Made by a program: the position numbers and the translations under genes. From the NCBI GenBank assembly GCA_017513445.1, contig JAFXFS010000013.1:124001-188000 (forward strand): 64,000 nucleotides of DNA, in the 5' to 3' direction. Positions 1 to 8,670 of the stretch are shown piece by piece. Position 1 is the stretch's first letter. Each line of letters begins with the position of its first letter. The stretch comes from Bacteroidales bacterium (GTDB taxonomy: Bacteria; Bacteroidota; Bacteroidia; Bacteroidales; UBA932). The notes beneath the pieces are model-generated. The model saw only the letters and a list, made by a program, of their open reading frames with translations, did not search any database and was not told where the DNA came from.

Positions 1-164
1 TCGAAACTTTCGCAGACCTAGTATCTCACCAAAGATCTGAGTTGATGAAATTCAGAAACTTCGGTAAGAAATCTCTAAGCGAAATTGATATGCTTGTTGA
101 GAGATTGAAGCTAAAATTCGGTATGGATGTAAGTATGTATAAAATTGATAATAAAGAAGAATAA
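1..164 (+). CDS. rpoA: RNA polymerase alpha subunit, C-terminal fragment
   Basis: This is the 3' end of the gene; coding is read from base 3 and stops at 162-164. The 53 visible residues form the end of the alpha C-terminal domain, a helix-hairpin-helix fold that binds UP elements and activators. The recognisable stretch is LMKFRNFGKKSLSEID, followed by KFGMDVS, which matches the end of alpha subunits in Bacteroidota. The next gene, rplQ, begins 8 bases downstream, the usual order at the end of the alpha ribosomal operon. The start lies outside the window. Confidence 0.93.
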   Translation, partial: ETFADLVSHQRSELMKFRNFGKKSLSEIDMLVERLKLKFGMDVSMYKIDNKEE

Positions 165-172
165 AGTAGATT

Positions 173-643
173 ATGAGACACAATAAGGCTGTAAATCATT
201 TGGGTAGACAAAGTGGTCACCGCAAAGCGATGTTGGCAAATATGGCTTCATCTTTGATCCTTCACAAAAGAATTGAAACCACACTAGCTAAAGCAAAAGC
301 TTTGAGACAATATGTTGAACCACTAATCACCAAATCAAAAGAAGATACAACTCACTCACGTCGTGTAGTATTCAGCTACCTTAAACAAAAAGAGGCTGTT
401 TCTGAGTTGTTCCGCGTAGTAGCCCCTAAAATTGCTGACCGTCCAGGTGGATACACTCGTATCTTGAAGATTGGTTTCAGACAAGGTGATGCTGCTGATA
501 TGGCTTTGATCGAATTAGTTGACTTTAACGAATTGGCACTTGCTGCAACTCCAAAAGAGACTAAGAAAGCAACAACTCGTAGAAGTCGTGCTAAAAAAGC
601 TCAAGCTGAAGCTCCAGCTGCTGAAGAGGCAACACAAGAGTAA
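173..643 (+). CDS. rplQ: 50S ribosomal protein L17
   Basis: L17 sits near the peptide exit tunnel of the large ribosomal subunit. The 156-residue product begins [20 protein letters not shown], the family signature, and the conserved core runs to about residue 118. After that comes a Lys/Ala/Glu-rich tail of about 38 residues, which is absent from the roughly 127-residue E. coli protein and is a common Bacteroidota extension. It follows rpoA by 8 bases and is followed by a strong terminator, so it closes the operon. Confidence 0.97.
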   Translation: MRHNKAVNHLGRQSGHRKAMLANMASSLILHKRIETTLAKAKALRQYVEPLITKSKEDTTHSRRVVFSYLKQKEAVSELFRVVAPKIADRPGGYTRILKIGFRQGDAADMALIELVDFNELALAATPKETKKATTRRSRAKKAQAEAPAAEEATQE

Positions 644-663
644 TTCAACAGAGAATATAAAAG

Positions 664-697
664 AAACGCTCCGCAATTCAGTTTGCGGAGCGTTTTT
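664..697 (+). terminator. Intrinsic terminator after rplQ
   Basis: An 11-base perfect inverted repeat (664-674 with 685-695) encloses a 10-base loop and is followed by T residues. The left arm begins with A residues, so it can also end transcripts arriving on the minus strand from the permease gene at 719-1984. Confidence 0.9.
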
Positions 698-718
698 CAT
701 TATCTATATTTTAGATCT

Positions 719-1984
719 TTACTTCTTAGAAGGATTGTGTTTGTACTTGAATAGAATTGCAAATAGTACAAATATTACAAGAGCATAGGCAGCAAATACG
801 TACCAAGTTGTGCTCCAACCCTCCATTCTCAAGATAGGATCGCTTTGACTATTAACAAAGTAGTTTACAACTGCCTGAGCACCAAGTGTTCCAATCGCAG
901 CTCCAACACCATTTGTCATCAACATAAATAGACCTTGAGCACTTGAACGGATTGATTTGTCAGTGTTTTCATCAACAAATAGTGAACCTGAGATATTGAA
1001 GAAATCGAAAGCAATACCATAAACAATCATTGATAGGACAAACATCCATACACCACCTCCTGGGTTACCTACACCGAATAGCCCAAATCTTAGGAACCAA
1101 GCAAACATAGCCATCAACATAACCTTCTTAATACCAAATTTGCGTAAGCAGAATGGAATCAATAGGATACATAGTGTCTCTGAAATTTGTGAAAGTGAGA
1201 TAAGAATATTCGAGTGTTTAACACCAAATGTCTCTTGATATTGAGGGATCCCACCAAATTCACCTAAGAATGGATTAGCAAAACCATTAGTGATTTGCAG
1301 AGCTACACCAAGAAGCATTGAGAATATGAAGAAAATTGCCATTCTGCTATCTTTGAATAGCGCAAATGCTTTAAGTCCCATAGCTTCAACAATAGATGTT
1401 TTCTTATCGCTTTTAGAGATAGGACAATTAGGTAGTGTAAAGGCATAACCACCAAGGATAATACCAAGAATACCGGAAACAACATATTGTGCAGATGTTG
1501 CTTGGAATCCAGCCAAATCAACAAACCACATAGAACAGATGAAACCGATAGTTCCGAAGACACGAATCTTTGGATATACATCTACTGTAGATAATCCCTC
1601 TTTGTCTAATGCGTTGTATGACACTGAGTTAGCCAATGCAATTGTCGGCATAAAGAAGGCTACGCTAAGTGTGTAAAGTGTGAAAATGATTGGGAATGAA
1701 ACCTCTGCTCCGGCAATGTGACCATAATAACCGGCACCAACCATAAATAGACCTGCTAATAGGTGGCTGATTCCCAACAATTTTTGAGCAGGTATCCATT
1801 TATCAGCGATGATACCCATAATTGCAGGCATAAAGATAGATACTACACCTTGTACGGCATAGAACCAACCAATATGTTCACCAAATCCTACACTGCCAAG
1901 GTAACGACCTTGAGATGTCAAATATGCACCCCATACGGCAAATTCAAGGAATTGTAAAATAATAAGTTTAAGCTTTGTGTTCAT
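719..1984 (-). CDS. Nucleoside permease, NupG-like MFS transporter
   Basis: The 421-residue protein is hydrophobic throughout, with about 12 predicted membrane segments and no signal peptide. Its start (LQFLEFAVWGAYLTSQGRYL) and the internal AVQGVVSIFMPAIMGIIADKW resemble the NupG/XapB nucleoside:proton symporter branch of the major facilitator superfamily. The likely role is uptake of nucleosides across the inner membrane, although substrate identity cannot be read from sequence. It lies 21 bases downstream of an LptF/G permease gene and is probably the last gene of a tgt-permease-transporter unit. The alternative is another nucleoside or sugar MFS carrier. Confidence 0.82.
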   Translation of the reverse strand: MNTKLKLIILQFLEFAVWGAYLTSQGRYLGSVGFGEHIGWFYAVQGVVSIFMPAIMGIIADKWIPAQKLLGISHLLAGLFMVGAGYYGHIAGAEVSFPIIFTLYTLSVAFFMPTIALANSVSYNALDKEGLSTVDVYPKIRVFGTIGFICSMWFVDLAGFQATSAQYVVSGILGIILGGYAFTLPNCPISKSDKKTSIVEAMGLKAFALFKDSRMAIFFIFSMLLGVALQITNGFANPFLGEFGGIPQYQETFGVKHSNILISLSQISETLCILLIPFCLRKFGIKKVMLMAMFAWFLRFGLFGVGNPGGGVWMFVLSMIVYGIAFDFFNISGSLFVDENTDKSIRSSAQGLFMLMTNGVGAAIGTLGAQAVVNYFVNSQSDPILRMEGWSTTWYVFAAYALVIFVLFAILFKYKHNPSKK

Positions 1985-2005
1985 ATAATTAATAATTATG
2001 ATTGA

Positions 2006-3097
2006 CTATTTTGGTGCCATTCTGTATAGCACTGCGGCAACAATGGCAAATAGGATATTTGGCATCCATAGAGCAATTTCAGGGGGTAATGCTCCAGTAT
2101 GGACAAACATTTCGCTGAATTTCATAAAGAGAATATATGTAAAGCTCAATGCTATACCGATACCAATGTTTAGTCCGATACCACCCCTGCGCTTTTTAGA
2201 GCTGAGGGCAACACCAATAATGGTTAATATGAAAGCAGAGAACGGCATTGCCAAGCGTGAATTCTTCTCAATCAGAGCATATTTAACCATATCATCACCT
2301 CTCATCTTCTGCATCGCAATAAGTTCATCCAAGTCTTTTTGAGGCAGAGATTCCACTACATTCCTTCTACGGTAGAAGTCATCAAGAGTGAGGGAAATCA
2401 CTGTGTCAATCTGTTTCTTGAATGAAACTTTTTCGGAAGCACCGATGTACTCTCTAATCACGCAATTCTTAAGCTCCCACCCATTAAAAGTAGTATCCCA
2501 AGCAGCTACTTCAGCAGTTAATTTCTTTGTAATACGGTTATTCTCAATATCTTCCAGTGTAAACTTGTATGCAGTATTATTCCACGAACTAAAACTCTCT
2601 ACATAGACAAAATTACCTGGAGAGAGTTGATAGTGAATGTTCTTTGATGAGTTGTAATAGTTGGTACCTTTTACATATTGCTGTTCAAAATCGAGCCGCT
2701 CCTTATTCGCAGGTGGAATAATATAGAGACCTAAAATAAATGTGAAGATGGCAATAAGAAGAGCAGAGATCATATACGGTCGCATCAGACGCCCGAAGCT
2801 CATACCTCCGGAGAGCATTGCAATTATCTCACTATTTCCAGCCAATTTAGATGTAATAAAAATAACCGTAATGAATACAAATATTGGACTGAATGTATTT
2901 AGAATATATGGAATAAAATTGGCGTAGTAATCAAATACAATAGCTCTCAATGGCGCCTCTTTCTCCACAAATTTGTCGATTTTCTCACTGATATCGAATA
3001 TGATGACAATACCTATGATAAGGATAAGAGAGACCAGATAGGTCCCTATAAACTTCTTGATAATATACTTATCGAGTATTTTTCCTGGCAGTCTCAT
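2006..3097 (-). CDS. LptF/LptG family permease (YjgP/YjgQ)
   Basis: LptF and LptG are the inner-membrane halves of the LptB2FG transporter that extracts lipopolysaccharide and hands it to the periplasmic bridge. This 363-residue protein has the standard length and layout: about three membrane helices at the N terminus (residues 15-125), a periplasmic beta-jellyroll region, and about three helices at the C terminus (from about 275). The conserved coupling-helix region EIIAMLSGGMSFGRLMRP is present. It begins 3 bases after the tgt stop codon, so the two are co-transcribed. A second family member lies at 6236-8665; I cannot say which corresponds to LptF and which to LptG. Confidence 0.92.
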   Translation of the reverse strand: MRLPGKILDKYIIKKFIGTYLVSLILIIGIVIIFDISEKIDKFVEKEAPLRAIVFDYYANFIPYILNTFSPIFVFITVIFITSKLAGNSEIIAMLSGGMSFGRLMRPYMISALLIAIFTFILGLYIIPPANKERLDFEQQYVKGTNYYNSSKNIHYQLSPGNFVYVESFSSWNNTAYKFTLEDIENNRITKKLTAEVAAWDTTFNGWELKNCVIREYIGASEKVSFKKQIDTVISLTLDDFYRRRNVVESLPQKDLDELIAMQKMRGDDMVKYALIEKNSRLAMPFSAFILTIIGVALSSKKRRGGIGLNIGIGIALSFTYILFMKFSEMFVHTGALPPEIALWMPNILFAIVAAVLYRMAPK

Positions 3098-3100
3098 CTA

Positions 3101-4231
3101 TTACAATCTTGTTTCAAGTTTCTTAACTACGGCATCTTTCCAAGAGCCGAAATCTCCAGTTTTAATATGCTCTTTTGCTTTCGCAACCAAATCCAAATAA
3201 AATGCCAAATTGTGCTGACTGGCAATAATGGCTCCAAGCATCTCTCCAGCTATAAATAGATGGCGAAGATATGCTTTTGTATAAGTAGAATCTACAAATG
3301 AAGTTCCTAATGGATCAATAGGGGAGAAGTCATCAGCCCACTTCTTATTTTTGATATTGATGATTCCGTCCCAAGTGAAGAGCATTCCGTTACGACCATT
3401 TCTTGTTGGCATAACGCAGTCGAACATATCAACTCCACGGGCAATTGCTTCAAGGATATTGGCAGGAGTACCCACTCCCATTAGGTATCGTGGTTTGTCT
3501 TGAGGTAATACAGGGTGCAAAACCTCAATCATCTCATACATCTTTTCAGTTGGCTCTCCAACAGCCAATCCTCCAATTGCATATCCCTCTCTATCTAATT
3601 TAACGGCGTGTTCCGCAGCTCTTAATCTTAAATCAGGATAGATACAACCTTGAACAATTGGGAAGAATGTTTGACTATATCCATAAAGTGGTTCTGTCTC
3701 ATCAAAACGCTTAACACATCTTTCCAACCATCTTTGGGTTAGTTTCAATGATTTCTCAGCATAACTCTTATCAGCATCGCCTGGAGTACATTCGTCAAGA
3801 GCCATTATTATATCGGCACCTATAATGCGTTGAGTATCAACATTATTCTCAGGTGTAAATATATGTTTAGATCCATCGATATGTGAGCGGAATGTACATC
3901 CCTCTTCTGTTAATTTTCTATTTGCAGCAAGGGAAAATACTTGAAATCCACCGCTATCTGTAAGAATTGGCTTGTCCCACGAAGAGAATTTGTGCAAACC
4001 ACCCGCCTGATGTAGAATCTCTAAACCAGGTCTTAAGTAGAGGTGATAAGTATTGCCAAGAATAATCTCAGCATTGACATCCTCTTTAAGCTCTTTATGA
4101 AAAATACCCTTGACTGTAGCAACAGTGCCAACAGGCATAAATATCGGTGTGTGGATATCGCCGTGGTCAGTGTGGACTATTCCGCATCTTGCTGCAGAAG
4201 ATTTATCTTTAGCTATAATATCGAATGTCAT
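3101..4231 (-). CDS. tgt: tRNA-guanine transglycosylase (queuine tRNA-ribosyltransferase)
   Basis: Tgt exchanges guanine 34 in GUN anticodons for the queuosine precursor preQ1. The 376-residue product has the family length, the nucleophile region LTDSGGFQVFSL, the substrate loop GGLAVGEP, and GVGTPANILEAIARGVDMFDCVMPTRNGRNG. The usual C-terminal zinc site CxCxxC...H is not intact: the region PLGTSFVDSTYTKAYLRHL has no cysteines at the expected positions, although the downstream QHNL histidine remains. This may be a lineage trait. The lptF/G-like gene follows after 3 bases. Confidence 0.96.
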   Translation of the reverse strand: MTFDIIAKDKSSAARCGIVHTDHGDIHTPIFMPVGTVATVKGIFHKELKEDVNAEIILGNTYHLYLRPGLEILHQAGGLHKFSSWDKPILTDSGGFQVFSLAANRKLTEEGCTFRSHIDGSKHIFTPENNVDTQRIIGADIIMALDECTPGDADKSYAEKSLKLTQRWLERCVKRFDETEPLYGYSQTFFPIVQGCIYPDLRLRAAEHAVKLDREGYAIGGLAVGEPTEKMYEMIEVLHPVLPQDKPRYLMGVGTPANILEAIARGVDMFDCVMPTRNGRNGMLFTWDGIINIKNKKWADDFSPIDPLGTSFVDSTYTKAYLRHLFIAGEMLGAIIASQHNLAFYLDLVAKAKEHIKTGDFGSWKDAVVKKLETRL

Positions 4232-4256
4232 AATTATTCACAAATGAAAAGACAAA

Positions 4257-4287
4257 TTTAACAAATCATTTGAATCTATTATCTTTG
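4257..4287 (+). promoter_or_regulatory. Candidate promoter for the GSCFA gene
   Basis: A Bacteroidota -7 element TATCTTTG lies at 4280-4287. A near-match to the -33 element (TTTA at 4257-4260, against TTTG) is 19 bases upstream. The start codon at 4292 is only 4 bases after the -7 element, so the transcript would have almost no leader. Confidence 0.5.
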
Positions 4288-4291
4288 TATT

Positions 4292-5149
4292 ATGATTTTA
4301 CAGACAAAAATAGAGTTTCCACCTCTCCAAAAGAGATTTACTTACCAAGATTCATTACTTTTTATTGGCTCTTGCTTCGCTAATGAAATTGGTAACATTA
4401 TGAAGGATTTATCATTTGATATAGATGTGAATCCATTGGGCGTGTTATATAACCCTGCATCAATTGCCTCTTCTTTAGACAGAATCTCTTCAGGTACTCC
4501 ATTTACTAAGGATGATTTGATAGAATCTCAAGGTGTAATACACTCTTTTTACCACCATAGCTCTTTCGGAAGGGAGTCAGCTGATCTTTTTTTGGACAAT
4601 GCAAATAGAAAGTTGGCAGAAGATTATAGCCACTTTAGAAAATGTAAGTTTGTGGTAATCTCTTTGGGAACAGCTTGGGTTTTCAGACACATTAAAAGAG
4701 ATATTATTGTCTCAAATTGTCATAAGATTCATCCCAATGAATTTATAAGAGAGAGACTATCTGTAAGTGAAGTTGTTAATCTTCTATCTCCATTAATTGA
4801 ACGCTACCCGGATAAGGAGTGGATCTTTACTGTGAGTCCGATACGACACATTAAGGATACTCTTCACGGCAACAATCTAAGTAAATCGATTCTTCTTTTG
4901 GCTGTCGATATATTAGAGCAGAAGTATGAGAATGTTCACTATTTTCCTGCTTATGAGATAGTTATGGATGAGTTAAGAGATTATAGATTCTATAGCGAGG
5001 ATATGGTGCATCCATCTGCGCAAAGTGTTAATTATATTTGGGAACACTTTGTAAAGTATGCTATACAAGAGTCTGAGTATGAGGAGATTAAGAGAGTTGA
5101 GAAAGCAAACAGATCATCCAGACACAGGTCTATTGCTGGGCAAAATTAA
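4292..5149 (+). CDS. GSCFA domain protein
   Basis: The 285-residue protein carries the motif that names the GSCFA family (FIGSCFANEIG, about residues 26-36), followed by NPLGVLYNP. The family has an SGNH-hydrolase-like fold and is common in Bacteroidota and some proteobacteria, but its substrate is not established. A late DMVHPS segment (near residue 235) may supply the catalytic Asp and His. No signal peptide is visible, so it is probably cytoplasmic. It is monocistronic, divergent from tgt, and ends at a hairpin shared with the converging gene at 5232-6179. Confidence 0.88.
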   Translation: MILQTKIEFPPLQKRFTYQDSLLFIGSCFANEIGNIMKDLSFDIDVNPLGVLYNPASIASSLDRISSGTPFTKDDLIESQGVIHSFYHHSSFGRESADLFLDNANRKLAEDYSHFRKCKFVVISLGTAWVFRHIKRDIIVSNCHKIHPNEFIRERLSVSEVVNLLSPLIERYPDKEWIFTVSPIRHIKDTLHGNNLSKSILLLAVDILEQKYENVHYFPAYEIVMDELRDYRFYSEDMVHPSAQSVNYIWEHFVKYAIQESEYEEIKRVEKANRSSRHRSIAGQN

Positions 5150-5150
5150 A

Positions 5151-5212
5151 AGAGACTAAAAATTGTAGTATTTTAATGTTAGCAAATCTTAACTACTCTT
5201 TTTAGTCCCTCT
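5151..5212 (+). terminator. Bidirectional terminator between converging genes
   Basis: An imperfect inverted repeat pairs 5151-5169 (agagactaaaaa then gtagt) with 5192-5212 (actac then tttttagtccctct) around a 22-base loop. It lies between two converging stop codons and is bounded by A- and T-rich tracts, which fits termination from both sides. Confidence 0.6.
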
Positions 5213-5231
5213 TAATTATTGTAGGTTTGAA

Positions 5232-6179
5232 TTAAATCTTGGTTTTGATTACTTTCAACATATCTTCCACCATATTTTCTATGCCCCACTGAGGATTCCA
5301 TCCCCACTCTTTGCGAGCACAACTATCATCCAGTTTATTTGGCCAAGATGCTGATATTGCATCTTTGATAGGATCGATATTATAATCGAATGTTGCATCA
5401 GGAAGATGTTTTTTTATCTCTGCAAAAAGTTGATTTGGAGTAAAACTCATTGATGTAATATTGAAAGAGTTTCTATGAACCAATTTATCAGGGTCTGCCT
5501 CCATTAGTTGAATAATTGCCTGTAGGGCATCTGGCATATATAGCATATCCATATATCTATCCTCTGGCACTTCGCAAGTGTAGTGTCCATTCTTGAGAAT
5601 TTCATAGAAGACCTCAACTGCATAGTCAGTTGTGCCTCCACCAGGAAGAGCACCATTAGATATAATACCAGGGAAACGAACGCTACGGGTGTCCACTCCG
5701 AATTTTGTGAAGTAGTAATCACTCAACAACTCTGCAGATACTTTGCAAACTCCATACATTGTGTTTGGACGCATAATTGTATCTTGCGGAGTCAAATCTT
5801 TAGGTGTATCATTTCCAAATGCGCCAATAGAAGAGGGGGTAAACAGAGCACAATTATACTCTTTTGCAATGTCAAGAGAGTTTAATAGTGCACCCATATT
5901 TATATCCCAAGCGTGACGTGGGTTTAACTCCCCTTTTGCTGACAAGAGAGCAACAAGGTTAAATATTGCATCAATTTTATTATTTTTTACAACTTCAGCG
6001 AATGGTTCAATTTGGCAAGCATCTAATCTAAGAGCAGGACCATTTTGAGATAGTTTTTTTACCATCTCCTCTCTTAAGTCAGCTGCAATTACATTTTCAA
6101 CGCCATAATGCTTCTGAAGAAATGGGGCAAGTTCGGTTCCAATCTGACCACCTGCACCTACTATAAGTATCCTTTTCAT
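5232..6179 (-). CDS. L-threonine 3-dehydrogenase, extended SDR type
   Basis: The 315-residue protein is an NAD-dependent extended short-chain dehydrogenase. It has the Rossmann motif GAGGQIGTEL at residues 7-16 and a YxxxK active-site motif (MYGVCK, near residue 145). The segments LLSAKGE, FTPSSIGAFG and RFPGIISNGALPGGGTTDYA resemble the SDR-type threonine dehydrogenases known from Flavobacterium and vertebrates rather than UDP-glucose epimerases. The reaction would oxidise threonine to 2-amino-3-ketobutyrate. It stands alone on the minus strand, with a possible -7 element (TACATTTG on the minus strand) at 6203-6210. The call rests on motif resemblance. Confidence 0.82.
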   Translation of the reverse strand: MKRILIVGAGGQIGTELAPFLQKHYGVENVIAADLREEMVKKLSQNGPALRLDACQIEPFAEVVKNNKIDAIFNLVALLSAKGELNPRHAWDINMGALLNSLDIAKEYNCALFTPSSIGAFGNDTPKDLTPQDTIMRPNTMYGVCKVSAELLSDYYFTKFGVDTRSVRFPGIISNGALPGGGTTDYAVEVFYEILKNGHYTCEVPEDRYMDMLYMPDALQAIIQLMEADPDKLVHRNSFNITSMSFTPNQLFAEIKKHLPDATFDYNIDPIKDAISASWPNKLDDSCARKEWGWNPQWGIENMVEDMLKVIKTKI

Positions 6180-6235
6180 ATATTTTAGTATAGATATCTA
6201 TACAAATGTAATAAAAAATGGATAATAATTATCGT

Positions 6236-8665
6236 TTATTGAAAAATAAAATTCTCAATATCTCTTGCACCTGCAAGAAAGGCAGAACTTTCCATTCTCT
6301 TTTTACCTGATGCCTGTAATTCGGTGATTCTGTAATACCCTTCAGAACAAGCTACAATCAAGTTTTTCTTGCCATCAGTGATAATAGTTCCAGGAGTTGT
6401 TTCAGCAGTGATTTTCTCTTGAAGATTTTGAGGGAGCGTATCCTTTGTCAATACCTCTCCGGCAAAGATTTTAACCTCTACTTCGCTACCTTCAGAAGAC
6501 ATCGTGCTAAGTGCTGCAGGATATGGAGATAGACCTCTGACGTGGCACCAAACCTCTTTAGCACTCTTATTCCAGGATATTGTACGATTCTCTCTATTTA
6601 GTTTAGGTGCAGGAAGAGGTGGATCATCAGGATCAATTACCTGAGGAGTAGCTGCATATCTGTCAGTTACCAATGCTTCTATTGTTTGAAGAACCAAGCC
6701 TGCTCCAATCGGCATCATCTTATCGTGAAGAGTTTCAAATGTGTCACTATTTTCAATTAAACACTCTTTTGTAAATAGGATATTGCCGGTATCTATATTT
6801 TCATCAATTAAGAATGTGGTCAATCCGGTAATTCTGTGACCATTTATGATGGCCCAGTTGATAGGGGCAGCACCTCTGTATTGAGGAAGTAGAGATGCGT
6901 GCAGATTGAATGTGCCAAGTTTTGGAAGAGACCAAACCTCCTTAGGCAACATTCTGAATGCAACTACAACAAAGATATCTGCATCAATATCCTTCAGTTG
7001 TTGTATGAATTCAGGATCTTTAAGACTAACCGGTTGTAGTAGAGGTAGTTTATGTTCTGTTGCATACTTCTTGACAGCACTCTCATTTATCTTCAAGCCT
7101 CTTCCTGAGGCCTTATCCGGTACAGTTACAACTGTCGATACAGTATAACCTTTCTTATAAATTGCATCCAAGATTGAGACTGCAAATTCTGGAGTACCCA
7201 TAAATGCAATCTTCACCTTCTTTCGTTTTCTTCTATCTAATAAATCTTTCATCCAAGCTTTTATTGCTTTAAAAATTACTGTTGGGTTAAAAATTGCTGA
7301 ATCCTTTGTTGATGTCCAAGTTAGAAATGCACCGATAGGCATCAAAACGAATGATGAGATAAATGTTCCCATAAATGGAGACATTGAGCCATCTCTCGCC
7401 AATTTCTTACCACTGATATCTACTACCCAATATGCAGCAAAGAATAGTATTGATATAATTACAGGAATACCAAGTCCACCCTTTCTGATAATAGCACCAA
7501 GAGGGGCACCGATAAAGAAGAATATCAGACAGGCAAGAGAGAGTGTGAATTTTCTAAAGCTCTCAATAACATTTCTTCTAATAGGATCAACATACCTGAA
7601 CTCATTTCTCTCAAACCCTTCAAGAAGACGGATTGCCTCATCTGTTGCATTTCTCGCGTCGTGCATAGCCATACTCTTGCTTCTCGCACTAAAGTATTTT
7701 GGTTTGAGTGAATCAACAGGCATTACACCCTTGAAAGAACGACTTCTCTCTTCATCAAACTGGAATGAGAATTGGAGTCCCAAAGAGAATTTTGCTCTGC
7801 GAAGTTGTTCCTCATCTTCGGCTGCCATTTTTATAGTTAAAGAGTCTCGGTCAACTTTCAACTGCGACAAGTTTTTTGCCATAACTTGGTCATCAAATCG
7901 TCCCTCTTCTGAACGAGAAAAAGCATAGTTTTCAAGAGGGACAATGAGTTCCTGCTCTCTAAAGTCTATTCTTTGCAGAGATAAAGTTGTATCTCTATAT
8001 ACTAACTTATTGGATTCTACATAGTTACAGCCGTTATAAAGAGTGAAAACCATATTCTTTTGGTCGGCTGAAAGTCGCATCAAACTTGAATCCGCAATTG
8101 TAAGATTGTTGTTTCCTGTTGTTGATGTGTGGTCATAAACCATCACGTCATACATCATACCAGTCTCTTTATTCTCTGTATCTACTCTGATAATATAACC
8201 ATCAATACCATCATAGAAGATGCCGGTTGGAATCTTAATCTCATCCTTTGTCTTGTTGATGTCATATTGAAGGGTGTAGATATTCTTGTAAGCAACAGGT
8301 ATAAGGTTATTTGAGACGAAAAATGCACCTACGCTTATAAGTAATGCAATGGCAATTAGAGGTGTCAGAATTCTTCCAAGTGAAATTCCCGCAGCTTTCA
8401 TAGCAAGAAGTTCATTGTTTTCACCCATTCCACCCAAAGTCATAATGGAAGCCAAAAGTGTGGCTAACGGGAGGGCGTTTGGCATAAGTGTCGCTGCGCC
8501 CCAACCCATAAATTCCAAAATAACTCCAAAGCTTAGACCTTTTCCAACCAATTCGTCGATATAGAGCCACAAGAATTGTAATACCAATACAAACATTACG
8601 ACCAAGAAGGTCATAATAAATGGTCCAATGAATGATTTAATTATGAATCGGTCTAGTCTTTTCAT
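6236..8665 (-). CDS. LptG-type permease fused to methionyl-tRNA formyltransferase
   Basis: One uninterrupted 809-codon frame encodes two unrelated enzymes. Residues 1 to about 470 are a YjgP/YjgQ permease: N-terminal helices, the coupling segment ENNELLAMKAAGISLGRIL, a long soluble insert (about residues 140-370) and three C-terminal helices. Residues from about 484 to 809 are a complete methionyl-tRNA formyltransferase. It has VKIAFMGTPEFAV at the start, the catalytic triad N587, H589 and D625 (FNLHAS and ENIDTG) and SLLPQYRGAAPINW. The join is a basic linker, LLDRRKRKK. No stop codon separates them. V484 is a GTG exactly where Fmt normally starts, and M472 is an upstream ATG, so internal initiation is possible. 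LptG C termini face the cytoplasm, so a fused Fmt would be on the correct side. alaS ends 5 bases upstream. Confidence 0.88.
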   Translation of the reverse strand: MKRLDRFIIKSFIGPFIMTFLVVMFVLVLQFLWLYIDELVGKGLSFGVILEFMGWGAATLMPNALPLATLLASIMTLGGMGENNELLAMKAAGISLGRILTPLIAIALLISVGAFFVSNNLIPVAYKNIYTLQYDINKTKDEIKIPTGIFYDGIDGYIIRVDTENKETGMMYDVMVYDHTSTTGNNNLTIADSSLMRLSADQKNMVFTLYNGCNYVESNKLVYRDTTLSLQRIDFREQELIVPLENYAFSRSEEGRFDDQVMAKNLSQLKVDRDSLTIKMAAEDEEQLRRAKFSLGLQFSFQFDEERSRSFKGVMPVDSLKPKYFSARSKSMAMHDARNATDEAIRLLEGFERNEFRYVDPIRRNVIESFRKFTLSLACLIFFFIGAPLGAIIRKGGLGIPVIISILFFAAYWVVDISGKKLARDGSMSPFMGTFISSFVLMPIGAFLTWTSTKDSAIFNPTVIFKAIKAWMKDLLDRRKRKKVKIAFMGTPEFAVSILDAIYKKGYTVSTVVTVPDKASGRGLKINESAVKKYATEHKLPLLQPVSLKDPEFIQQLKDIDADIFVVVAFRMLPKEVWSLPKLGTFNLHASLLPQYRGAAPINWAIINGHRITGLTTFLIDENIDTGNILFTKECLIENSDTFETLHDKMMPIGAGLVLQTIEALVTDRYAATPQVIDPDDPPLPAPKLNRENRTISWNKSAKEVWCHVRGLSPYPAALSTMSSEGSEVEVKIFAGEVLTKDTLPQNLQEKITAETTPGTIITDGKKNLIVACSEGYYRITELQASGKKRMESSAFLAGARDIENFIFQ

Positions 8666-8670
8666 CTAAA

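Noticed and set aside
5583-5885. 100-residue open frame antisense to the threonine dehydrogenase gene
   Set aside because: It has no recognisable domain, lies fully inside a well-supported gene, and has no promoter or ribosome-binding site of its own. The same holds for other antisense frames inside lptG-fmt, pnp, dut/murF and the acyltransferase genes.
5232-6179. UDP-glucose 4-epimerase
   Set aside because: The fold is shared, but the segments after the cofactor site resemble SDR threonine dehydrogenases and no sugar gene is nearby.
6903-7148. Separate small gene on the plus strand in the Fmt region
   Set aside because: It is an antisense frame of the fusion gene with no family signature.
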